DNA of 64,000 nt from assembly GCA_010093485.1 (NCBI GenBank), contig MU001512.1, positions 456,842-520,841 on the forward strand, in the 5' to 3' direction. The stretch's first letter is position 1. The number at the start of each line of letters is the position of its first letter. The notes beneath the pieces were generated by a model. That model made no database searches and was not told the origin of the DNA. It was given only the letters and a program-made list of their open reading frames with translations. Shown here one piece after another: positions 44,728 through 55,867 of the stretch. The DNA is from Karstenula rhodostoma CBS 690.94 (taxonomy: Eukaryota; Ascomycota; Dothideomycetes; Pleosporales; Didymosphaeriaceae). The position numbers were made by a program, and so were the translations under genes.

Positions 44728-45630
44728 ATGGCAGACGACCCATGTTCGACCAGAGATGTAGGCGATGTACTTATTGGTGAGGACGCCGCTCGCCTCCTCA
44801 TTGAAGCAAGCTCGTCTGGCGACGACACGGCCTTACAAAGCTTGCTATTACAACCACAATGGGCCAAGATAATGCTCGAAAGCCAGCACTCCATATATAA
44901 AGAAAGTCGTCCACGTCAAGGTCCGAACGATGCACGCAAGGTGTCGGCGTATCAAATGCAAAACATTGAACGGGCCTTCAGAGTAGCCGTTCAGAATCAC
45001 CACCCTGCTATTCTGTCCACATTGATGGCCTTCTCAACGAACCAAGGCGTTGACGCTACTGAATTCGTACCAAAAACAACAATGTACAAAATTATCGACA
45101 ATGAGCACGCCTGGGTATTTAGAGCACTTGCATCTGCGGACCCGAATATTGTCAACTTCCACATCGCCCATGGTACACTGGCACTTTACGAGGCCGTGAG
45201 ACGAAGACAGACCGATTTGGTCGTTGTGCTGCTCGAGTTTGGAGCGGATCCACTGCATCCTGTACAGCATCCGGAAGATCTTGCCACTTACAACTCGTCT
45301 CTGATGTCTCGCGCCGCAATGGCTCAAGGTCCGCGCATGATTGAGATGCTGTTACAACACGGTACCCCTATCGCTCATACCGCTGCGTTACATACCGCTG
45401 CACGTTTCGGTGAGCTCGATACTATGCGTCTCCTTCTGCAGCATGGCGCGGACTTGAACGAGGTCATTGTCGGTTGGTCCAACTGGACGCCTATGCATTT
45501 CGCCGCCTCCAGAGGCGAAGTCGGTGCTATGAAGTTGCTGGAGGAAAGTGGTGCACGCACTGACGTGAAGGACGACGATGGAAAGACACCTGTGCAACTG
45601 CTGAAAGAGTATGTCCCTCGCGAGACCTAG
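44728..45630 (+). CDS. Ankyrin-repeat protein
   Basis: A single exon of 300 residues from the ATG at 44728; the open frame extends upstream to a GTG at 44599 but has no earlier ATG. The C-terminal half contains ankyrin repeats: DLVVVLLEFGADPLHP, MIEMLLQHGTPIAHTAALH, DTMRLLLQHGADLNEVIVG, WTPMHFAASRGEVGAMKLLE and DDDGKTPVQLLKEY. The N-terminal half is helical without a known domain. No signal peptide or membrane segment. Likely an intracellular binding protein; partner unknown. It sits at the boundary between the gene-poor accessory stretch and the conserved block. Confidence 0.85.
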   Translation: MADDPCSTRDVGDVLIGEDAARLLIEASSSGDDTALQSLLLQPQWAKIMLESQHSIYKESRPRQGPNDARKVSAYQMQNIERAFRVAVQNHHPAILSTLMAFSTNQGVDATEFVPKTTMYKIIDNEHAWVFRALASADPNIVNFHIAHGTLALYEAVRRRQTDLVVVLLEFGADPLHPVQHPEDLATYNSSLMSRAAMAQGPRMIEMLLQHGTPIAHTAALHTAARFGELDTMRLLLQHGADLNEVIVGWSNWTPMHFAASRGEVGAMKLLEESGARTDVKDDDGKTPVQLLKEYVPRET

Positions 45631-46685
45631 CGTACACTACTGATTCGCAGCGTTGCTGGGTATCAAGCAGAAGCGCTCGAAGAGTATGGAGACATGATGG
45701 GGTCTGGGCACATGTCAATTTACAGTAATCATATATGAGCAGCATTTTCTTCAGATACATGCTGCAACCGCCTCATGGTGCTACTGATGTATGAAAGAAG
45801 ATGTACTAACACTAGTGTATCTGAAGTGAAATAATGACGAAAAGATGGATTTTAGAGTTGCCGTGAGGAGTACAAGATAACGTACTAAGGAAATACTTCA
45901 AAAAACCATAGTGCATGTCAAATTCATCTTGAGGCTTTGCAAGTACTAGGCATCGCTGTGGTGATGATCTGGCATGACGAGAGTGGAGTCATTGGGGAGG
46001 CGGAGAGTGTATATCAAAGACCTGACAAGCTCTAACGTGTTTTCGTAAGCCAGGTGATGCGGTACGGATACAACATGGAAGGCTGGCGTTCAATTCGATA
46101 GAGATTGATTCGCGAGTTACAGGAGTGAATCATGCATCTTGCTGCCTCTGTTCTGTTCCATGGCAGTCGAGTAGCAGTGTTGGGATGGTTGAGGCGACGA
46201 TGATCCCAGAGCCACGGTCACACGTGACTCACCCCACCGATCACCCCAACACTCCCTCCTCCTCGCGGGCGCCCTCCCAATTCCTATTGTCTTCCACGAA
46301 TCCAGGATCCCCACATATCTTGCTGCCTGTAATGCAGGGGCGTCTCGCTTCTGCTCACCGAGCCAAGACGGACGACAGAGGCAGTTGCGACCTGCAGTAT
46401 CTACTCAATGCCGCATAATGCCTTTCCCGCGGCCTGTCGTTGAATGCAGTGCAGAAAATTAGGTTGATCACCAACCACCGGAATAGATTAAGTAGCCTGC
46501 CGGATAGCGATCTGGACATCGTTTTCGCATACGAGACCATCTTAGATAGAAGTGTTCCACTATTACATTATCTAGTATATCATCATACACATACATACAT
46601 CATCGCTACACTCATACTTGTACATTTTCCCCAGTTAAGTTACTTTTCCAACACCGTTCGATTGCATCACTTCCTCTGATGTCCT
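45631..46685. other. Intergenic gap between ankyrin gene and TFIIIC gene
   Basis: About 1 kb between two convergent genes; AT-rich ends, no supported gene. Confidence 0.45.
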
Positions 46686-49600
46686 TCAAAGATACTCGTC
46701 ATCCGACTCGCCTTCAGCATCTACGTCTTCTCCATCGGCATCGGCATCGGCATCGGCATCTGGGTCCGTCATGTCGACGTCCTGCGTCGTATTTGAGGGC
46801 GTGGCAGTAGGTGTAGGCGTAGTGGAAACCATGCGCTCTTGCTGCAGGGCCTGAGTCCGTTGTGGAACTGAGACCATCTCATCGGGTGGCGTATCTCCAA
46901 ATGCAGATGCCCTTGCTGGGTCCTCATTTCGATTCTGCAACGCGTGCTTGACGATGGTATACTGCTTCCTGACATTGCCAAGGATCTGCTCACCCGCAGA
47001 CGCACCGTTGCCCTGAGCCAACCCATCGCTCGGATTCTGCGCCTGCTGAGACCGGAGGTTATACTCATTGTTGTACTCCGTTCGCCACGTAGGCACAAGC
47101 TTCCTGTTCGTTCTCAAGCGCTTTACATGTTCCCCAAACTCGTCGCTCTCCTCGTCAATCAGCTTATCACCAAACACCGCCCAGTAACCCGGCAAAAGCT
47201 CGTACGTGCCATGTGGTGAGCGCTTCGCGGCCTGAATAGTAACAAGCCAATCCAGGACGAGCTGGATCTCGAAGACTTCCGTGGTGTAGGTTTCGCAGCG
47301 ACTGAAGATTTCTTGGGCAGTGATGCTGGGTTGGAAGAGGAGGGCCTGGACGACGATGTTGAGCATACGGTTCCACCAGGGGTAGATGACATTTTGCCCA
47401 TCGATGGTGTTCCAGATCGGCAGAAGCGCGTTGGAGTCCTGTTCGCGCGCTGGGAGCGGTGGTTCGGGAATTGGATTCCAGACAATAGGCGAGTCTTCTG
47501 GAGGCGTAGAGGGAGGTGGAGTTGGGCGTAGGGGACTGCCGTAATCGTAGGTATTGGTTGGCACCACTGCAAGCGGCCAGAACAGTCGTTTTCGATCCAT
47601 GAATCGATGTTGGTAGTCGCCTTCGGAAAATCCCCAGACTGAAATGCGTGGAATGGGTGCATGGAAGTCATTGTCAATGGGTGGCAGTTGAGGAACTAGC
47701 TTGATCTTGCCTTCGCTGGCGAGCGAGATAAGTGCCATGACAGTACCGTTCTCAGCGGCACGAGAAACTAGATAGGTGCGCTTTTCTGGATCAGTGCTTG
47801 TGAAGGCAGCATCCAAGTCTTTCTTGAGTTGTACAGCAGTCATGAAATCCGACAGCTCAAGGGTGCGTCGATAGTTCTTAGCAAAGCCAGGGCTGAAGTG
47901 GTAGTTGCGGCCAGGTAGGAGTCGTTTGATCTTCCGTTGCCTGATCAAGCTAGCCTGTAGGAGATCGTTGACTGAGCGTCCGATTACAGGGTTTGGAAGC
48001 TTTCTAAGCTTTTCATGTGCCAGTGTCTTGTTGTAAAGCTCTTTCGGGGTTGACGTGTTCGCACGTATCAAGGCCCGGGCCTTCAGGTCATCTTCATCTC
48101 CAGGTATGGTCAGCTTGCGCTTTCCATAGAGCGGACTCCCGAACGTATACCTGGCGAATCGTTCATCGCGGTTGATGTTCGCCAGGGTGGTATTGTACCA
48201 AACTGTCCGGTCCAAAACATCATATCTTGAGAGGTCGAATTGACAGTCGTCTAAAGCTTCACGAGCGAGCGGGAGCGGTGGTTCGAGGTGCGTACAAGTC
48301 AGCAAGGCCCAACGCACCAGTTTCCCCCAGTCGTACGTGCTTGGATCTTCTATCGGATCGACCTTCCCTTCCTCATATGCGCTCAAGAATTGCGATTGGA
48401 ATGAACCAGTCATCCCGCGAAGTTGAGAAGCCATCCTCTTTTGCATCCAAACCCACGTCTTCTTGGTCTTCTCCAGATCGAACCGAGGTGACTCGCTGTA
48501 CACTCTTCTCACGATGTTCCAGTCAATGTTGCCGTCTTCTCCAGCCATACTAGACGCAACGATGAGTGTATAGCACAATTTTCTGAACTCGCCCAGTGGA
48601 TCGAATATTTCTGGGTACTTTCTCTCCTTGACCGCATTATACTTGCGTCTCGTTCGATCTCTGCGACGTCGATCTCGATGTGTAGACCACACGTGTTGCC
48701 TTTTTCTCTTGACAGGCTCGTAGTCAGGCTTGTTTAGATCTCCCGTCAATCCAGCCAGACGTTGTGCTATGGTGGGCGAAGTCACTCCATCGACCTTGTC
48801 CTGCTCGTCGTCGTCATCCTCATCCGAACTCTCTTGTATTTGGATACAGTGACGCGCTAAGAAATCGTTTTCCGACTGCTTCGCCTGGCTGTTCTCACTA
48901 GGACGGGCTTTTCGAGTTTTTTTGCGAGAAGCTTGGTCTACCGGCTGCTCAATCCTAGCACGCTTACGGTTCTTATTCTTCGGATCTTTGACTTCGCTCA
49001 GTGCACTAGCGGTGAGAAGAGTCGAGAATGTATGAGTAGACGAATGGTATCCTATCGTAGGGAACATCAAAGCGGCAACAGGGCCAGAAGACTCAGTATG
49101 GCGAAGCTCTCGGATGACTGGCTGAACATTGTCGACCGATATTGGGGTAGGTACAATAGCGGTCTGCAGACGCGGGCGTATGTTGATCAACGGTTCATCG
49201 TCAGAGGAATCAGCCACAGGTACAGTCTTTTTAGACTGCTGAACAAGTAGCGGGGACTCGGCGGTCTTGGAAAGTACATGTGGAATGCCTGCCCCGGGGT
49301 TCAATCCATCATTAAGACCTCCAAGCCTCTGACGTTCCTTGAACAACTTTCGACGGGACCCGGAATTCTCTAGTTTCTCTTGACGCCGCTGTTCTTTCTC
49401 CAGCCTCTTTTGCTCTTTTTTGGCTTCCTTCATCAATATTCGTTCCTCCTCTTTAGCCTCCCGGGCCAGTCTACGTCGCTCTTTCCTGGCTTCTTTGATA
49501 CGCTCGTCCAATCTCCGGGATGCTAGTGGATAAACTTCGGGGGCGAAAGAGTTGTCGACCTTCGGCCTCACTGGGGCAGGCTTCACTTCTTCTTTCCAGT

Positions 49601-52600
49601 ACTGCATGACGCCAGGAGGGCAGTATTTCTCAGGATATGTTTGTATGACCCCCTTGACCACTTTCTGAACCTCTGGACTGGTGAACTCGAACTTCTTGTA
49701 GAAGAATACAGACCTGGTTTTATTGCCCGGTAAGTCTGTTCGAGGAACCGTAAACTTGACTTCCTTAAGGTCCGAATGAGGACGACAAAGATCTATGACA
49801 GCTTTCCGGATAGTGCCTGGAATCGGACATGCGACGGTCTTTGGCCCAAGCTCCTCCCATACAGAGGCAAAGATGGGATACATAACCTCTGTTCCCGAGA
49901 AGACCCCCCCACAGAGGTCGAGGATATGCCTTATGATGCGTGTGCGCGCATGAGCAACGCTTCCCTTCCCAAGGATCACGCCTCGGCCAACCTTCGTATC
50001 CTTCTCTTCCCGACCTGGTGATATAGAAGCTGCCGCGTTGGATCCGCCTGTGTCCATGGAAGAGGGAGAATCCCGCAAAGTGTTCTCGTCTACGTTAGGA
50101 TCTGCATTTGCCACCTCGGTATGAGGCGGTTCTTGAGACGCCGCAGGACTATATGGGCTTCGATACGAGTTGGTGGGCACATAAGTTGCAGTGTCCCTCA
50201 CAGAAAGTAAGCTTAGTGAATCTCTGCACACAGTCAAGTTCACGTTCGCAGATGACGTTTCTTGCGGACTGACAACGCCATCATGTGATTCTGCCATGAA
50301 CTTCGAGGGAATGTCTTCCGAGGCCTTTGCCATCACTCGATCATTTGACGCTCGGTCCCCTGCCAGACTTGCGCTTCGCGATGCCTCTACCACATCCAGT
50401 GTTTCAGAAGGCTGATCGCTTGCTTTGTGGGATGTGTTAGCAGGTCCAGGAAGCTTGCTCATTATCTCCCGAGATGAGTAAATGGCGTCAGAAGCTTGAA
50501 CAAGTTCCATGGGTATCCCAACTTTGATGGGCGGGGAGGCATAGCCTAGCATCGACTCTTCTTCTTGCGTATCAATTGTATCAGCTTTGGCGGGTGTCAT
50601 AGGCCTTGTGCCTTGATCAGAGGGCTGTTGCTCTGTCTCGGTAGTCTGAATTGGCGTAGAAGGCGTGAGGCCTGGTTCCAACACGTCATCGGTAGCAGAT
50701 AACGTAAACGAGGGCGACCTGGTTGGAGTTTTCTTCAAACGAGACCCTTGCGTACGTGCACGAGCACTGGGTGCAATCGAGAGAGTTGTTGAATTACTTT
50801 GGCTGATCGTGTCCGGAACAAACCAATCCAACTGGTGCAGAGCTGGCAATTTGAAGGTCGCCAAATACATCTTCTTTGGTCTACCGCGACCTCCCTTCGC
50901 AGGTCTGGTCGCATACGGATTGAAGTACACACCAGGCTCCACGCGACTATCGTATCGTTCTATGGCTTCTTGGAGCTGAAGTTCGACTTTGGTCAGCGGG
51001 ACATATGGGTTTGGCTTTGAACCCTTCTTGTAAGGTCCCCGGTGTCCTTTCGCCGAAGGCTTTGGTTTCTGTGAAGGGGTCACGGGTTCACTGGTATTTG
51101 TGCTGACTCTCTCATTGACCGGAGCCGAAGACAGCGGGACATCGTTGCGGCCCGCTTGAGATTTGCGCATGTGCATGGAAGCATCAGAGACGTTAGGCTC
51201 CATGTCTACGTCTTCTAGAGACCGAGTGTCTGCCACTTCATCCTCGACACGACCATCAACTAGCTCCATATTATGGTCTTCGATAGATGGATTTGGACCA
51301 ATGCCCTTGTCGTAACCTCTTTTGGCTTTTTTCTTGGGTCTACCAACCTTTCGGCCGCCTTCAGTGATCGGGCGTTTTCGGCTGCTACTTCCATGTCGTG
51401 GCGATTGTTGCTCTGCAGTAGTATGTAGTGCCTCTGATGTAGCTGAAACATCCGCCGCTTCAGCTAGAGACTGGCCCGTAGGCTCAAGTACACCATGACG
51501 GCGTTCCGTGTTGTCAGATACTGCAGCATCTTCCTTATCTGTGATAGTATCAACTCGCTCGTCCGAACTCTGAAGCCTTGAATCTTGTCCATCTTCGAGC
51601 TCTTCAGCGCTATCATCGATGCGTGCTCCATACATGACAGACGAAGAATCGCCCGCATCGACAGAGTACTTCATATGCGTGAGCGATTCATTGCGGCCTT
51701 GTTCCTTGAGGATTTGCTCTGTGACCTTAAAGGACAAGCGACCATGTTCGGGTAATCCCCTGGCCTTCCTCTCTTCTCGCGTCAATAGCGGCGGGCCAGG
51801 TCGCCTTTCATACCTTGGCTTTGGCTTTGGTACATCTACGTTCACACCTTTGACAAGCTTGTCGGGCAACGAACGGGGATCGCCAGTCTTTTCGCGATGA
51901 GCACGTATCTGTGATTCATAATCCGAACCTAACCGCCCCTTTGCAGGTAAACCTAGAATCAGCCTCTCAGCCTGCGTGAGCAGTGGTCGCGGGATTACTT
52001 TGCTCTTCTGGACGCGGTCTCGATGTCCTGAGGGTGATTCGGATAAGAGTGCTGCCGATTCTTGGTCTTCTAGTTTGGAAGATGCCTGAAGAGCGTTGTC
52101 CCCGTTCAACAATTTCGCTTCCCAATCGCGGGGCCTTCCACGATTCCTCACGATAGCGGTACACGAGTCTGCAAGAGATGATGTTCCTGTTGATTGATGG
52201 AAATCGCTTGTGTTCAGTTCCCGAAAGCCCCAGCTATCGACTGATGAAGCAGCAGCAGGAGTTGGCTGCTTCTTGGAGCGAGCACCTTTTTTGTTCTCAT
52301 CTAGGTCTAGCGCATCCCAAGTCACCTCGTCCGCGTCAACCGCTTTCTGAAAGTTTTGATGCGTTCGGTATAGGTAATGAACACGTTTCTTGTCGGTTGA
52401 CATCGCCGTATCTCGAACAAGGGCGAGATGGCGGACATGCATCGGTTGGTTTTTATCCCACCCATCAGTCAGTCGAGTAACAAGGGACTCGAGGGGGCGT
52501 TTCCAGAAGAATCCGGTCGTTATATCACGCAATTTGGCTGTGTCTGTCCCATCTATACCAGTTGTGTTGACAGCATCAACGACCAAGTTAGTAAGTAAGC

Positions 52601-54237
52601 GATCAGGTGTCCATTGAGGCGGGATGCGGCGGTCGGCATCACCATCTGCATCTGCATCAGAGACATCGTTCATTAAGTCTTGCTCCAATTCTTGCATGGA
52701 ACCTTCACCAGCTTTTTCAACCTCGAGCGGCTCCTCGTCAGCTGCATCGGCAGCGCTCGACTCGGCTATTCGCTTGAACTTGAGGTTATTGAGGTCATCT
52801 TCCATGGGTTCTCTAAGACGCTGAACGCAGATGAATTGGTTCGATAACAGATGGGAATCGCGTGACTGCTTCTCCACAGTGAATCGCCTGAGGTATCCTG
52901 TCTGTTCCAGGCGTATAAGTGCGCCACGGACAGCGCGACCATTCCACCGCTCCACTGAAACACCCTGACACAACGTTAGCGCATACATGAGAGTATTTGG
53001 TTTCGCACACTTACCAGCTTCTTCCTGAGATTTCGCACTGCTACGACGGAGTTGGTTTCGAGGAGCTTATTCAGCAAAAAAAGTAACCCGGTCAGACTGA
53101 GTGTATGAACGCCAAACACATCGTTGGCACTTTTGGGCTCTTCCTGCACATTCTTCAAGTACATCTTATGCGTGCAAAGGCTTGTTCGGGCCTTTCCCCA
53201 TTGGATAGGTCTTTTATCGATATAGCCTTTCTTGTGAAGCGAATCTGTTCTAGCGGGCACAGAGCGCTTGTCCTGTCCGCTAAGTTTTTGTAACTCCGGT
53301 TGAGATATTCCACGGGGACCAGACGTTGCTATGATCGACAACAGGACGAACTCTGAACCGGGCACCTTGTTAAGGTCGATTGGGTGGCCTGTGATTGCTA
53401 TCCATGTTTGATTTTGACTTGTGCATAGTCGAGGGCCATGAATGGAGGCATCAGGCGCATCAAACGCAGGCTGAGACACCTGAACCTTCTTCGGTATCTT
53501 GCGCAACTCGCGCACCTTTGGCGGTGGATCGGAGCTAGCATCGTTACTAGAAAGGGCCGACGAAGATTCTGGCTGCGACTGGAGCAGACTACTAGAAGCC
53601 TGACCTTCTCCTAGTAATTGCTGGCGTAATGAGCTACTAAGAGATAGCAATTTGCGGGATGGTCGTATTTGTCCGCCTGCTGTTGGTTTGTCCGCCGGAG
53701 GACCACCATTCCGTTGGCTAGGTTCTCCAGCCGGTACGGTATTTTGATTGAACTTCCCTTGGTCCTCCAATGCCTCAAATTCAGAGAGGGAAAGACTTCT
53801 CGCTTCGCGTTTGTAATAGATGCGGACTTCTGGGTGTTCGGTCACCCATTGCCAGACTTGCTCGTAGAAATTGCGGCCGAGATCCTTTGGAAGATCGTCC
53901 GAGCTGCGCGCTTGCTCGATAGGAGAGTGTTGTCTTTTTTGGTGATAATAATTGTTGATAATGCGGCGGAAGTCCGCGCTGCTAGCACCTGAGAATGGGG
54001 ATTAGTCGGAAATAAAAACAGAGGCGCATTCAGAAAAACACATAAGACGCATGTAGTAGGGCTCGGAAGGTTTTCAGAAATCAGAAGCACTAAAATATGG
54101 ACGCTGGCACAAAACTCAAAAAGAGCAAAAATGCAGCCAGCGCGTGATTTGAAGTGGCGGTTGCACTTACCTCCGAGTCCGCAGATCGCGATACCCGATA
54201 GCAAAAAATCGAGCAGCTCGTCGGAGGCCGCCGTCAT
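46686..54237 (-). CDS. TFC3: Largest TFIIIC subunit, B-block binding (Tfc3-like)
   Basis: Exons 54171-54237, 53015-53988 and 46686-52964 (introns 182 and 50 bp) give 2439 residues; the last exon alone is 6.3 kb. The N-terminus MTAASDELLDFLLSGIAICG and the winged-helix region near 220-290 (GPRGISQPELQKL...LHKKGYIDKRPI) are typical of the fungal B-block-binding TFIIIC subunit. A second winged-helix-like segment starts at ARTRIIRHILDLCGGVFSG. Three AT-hook-like motifs are seen (NRGRPRDW, KVGRPKKKAK, GGRGRPKKM). A long Lys/Arg/Glu coiled coil lies mid-protein, and the tail is Asp-Ala rich. The protein binds the B box of tRNA genes and, with TFIIIA, 5S genes for RNA polymerase III. Divergent with UreD, 374 bp apart. 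Confidence 0.93.
46734..46769 (-). repeat. Hexanucleotide repeat in the TFIIIC subunit tail
   Basis: About five GGCATC units (plus strand) coding an Asp-Ala run near the C-terminus. Confidence 0.8.
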
Positions 54238-54611
54238 CGTCGCGCGCGTTTCCCTGCCTTAGTTGACGGACGGATGGAAGTTCCAGGCATAAATTTTGTG
54301 GCCGCTGCCGGACTCGAACGCGTGCCAGAATGTTGCGATGTGGTCGACTTGGTGGAGGGCAGCTGACCTGGAAAGCTGCAGATTCGGGCGGGGCAAGTGG
54401 GATGCAGAAGAAGCGGTTAGTCTAGCCGCGTTAGGCCTAAGCGTCTTTTGGCGCCACACTCAGCACGTGAGGCTAAAGCCGAACTCGCAGCTATCAAACT
54501 GATGGCGATCTTGCACTGCTGGAGAGTCGACACAATAGAGGGAAGATGCTGTGTCGTTCAACTTGCCTAACACGCGCCCGATGATGCTTCGCCTCAGTCC
54601 ACGAGCCCACC

Positions 54612-55613
54612 ATGTCCTTCACCTCGCCTTTCGCCGCATCGACCGCCAAAGCAGGATATGGCTCCATTGAGCTGTCAATTCTCCCACCCGACACGCCCGT
54701 TCTGCGCAAGGTCTCTTACCAATATCCGCTCAAGCTCGTGGCGCCTGATCCTCTGCCTCCCCCTGAGCAGAAAACCAACCGCCATGCCCCGCGTCTTGTA
54801 CACACCGTCTTCCTTCTCACCTATGGTGGGGGTATAGTAGCTGGTGATGCCATCAACCTATCCGTGAATCTTGAGGATAGGACGAGACTGGTCCTGCTCA
54901 CACAAGGCTCAACAAAGATTTTCAAGACGCCAGACCCGACCCTGGTGTCCAAACAGCACATGGAAGTAAAGCTAGCCGCCGGTGCTGCACTGGTCTATCT
55001 GCCTGATCCTGTGCAGCCATTCGCGCACACGGCCTTCTCGCAGTCGCAGATCTATCACGTGGAGGGCGAAAAAAGTAGCTTGTGCGCCTGCGACTGGGTT
55101 ACCAGCGGCCGGTCAGCGCGTGGGGAGAACTGGGACATTCACGAGTACAAGAGTAGGAATGAAGTGTGGGATAGCGCCCAGTCAGGGAAGCAGAGGTTGC
55201 TGCTGCGGGACAATCTCTTACTGGATAAGCATGGACGCACTGGCATGCAGCCCTCTGGGCGAATGGATGGCTACTCGGTGTTTGGCACGCTCATTCTTCG
55301 TGGGCCTGTGTTCTCATCACTGGCACAATACTTCATGGATGAGTTCGAGGCTCTGCCACGCATTGGCGGCAGAGATTGGGGAGACTCGGCACCCTTAGAA
55401 TTATCGCCACATGAGCAGCGCCGTGCGCAGAGACAGATTCGAGAGAAGGGAGACGGTCTCGTTTGGAGCGCAGCGAATGTACGAGGATTTGTTTTGGTCA
55501 AGTTCGCTAGCAAGGCGGTTGAAGGGTCACGCAACTTTTTGAGAGATATGATCGCAGAGGAGGGCTCGGTAGCTGCATCCTTCGGCGAGAGGGCATTGCT
55601 ATGCTTGAAATAG
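54612..55613 (+). CDS. ureD: Urease accessory protein UreD
   Basis: A single exon of 333 residues. UreD family text is clear: KVSYQYPLKLVAPDPL near the start, TVFLLTYGGGIVAGDAINL, LVLLTQGSTKIFKTPDP, AALVYLPDPVQPFAHTAFSQ, and the RxENWDIHEYKSRNEVW segment. With UreF and UreG it forms the chaperone complex that loads nickel into apo-urease in the cytosol. Urease and the other accessory genes are not in this window, which is normal in fungi. The short 5' spacer is shared with the TFIIIC gene on the other strand. Confidence 0.95.
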   Translation: MSFTSPFAASTAKAGYGSIELSILPPDTPVLRKVSYQYPLKLVAPDPLPPPEQKTNRHAPRLVHTVFLLTYGGGIVAGDAINLSVNLEDRTRLVLLTQGSTKIFKTPDPTLVSKQHMEVKLAAGAALVYLPDPVQPFAHTAFSQSQIYHVEGEKSSLCACDWVTSGRSARGENWDIHEYKSRNEVWDSAQSGKQRLLLRDNLLLDKHGRTGMQPSGRMDGYSVFGTLILRGPVFSSLAQYFMDEFEALPRIGGRDWGDSAPLELSPHEQRRAQRQIREKGDGLVWSAANVRGFVLVKFASKAVEGSRNFLRDMIAEEGSVAASFGERALLCLK

Positions 55614-55867
55614 AGTCATACAGCTATGGTCGTGTCTGGAATCTCATTGGTGTATGCTCCAAACATATTCCATCTCGTGTCTCCTGATCTCGAATAGTGC
55701 TGTCCTGAGCCCCACGCGGAACCCCTGTCTAGCGCTAGACTTGGCTTGCTTGTGACGAAGGTGACGCGCCGACGAACAGCATTCTTCCAACAACGACCGA
55801 GTCCTCCCACAACCCCTATAATCAAACCTATGCGCAACCTCGAGGCTACTGGCCCGAAGCTATCAAC

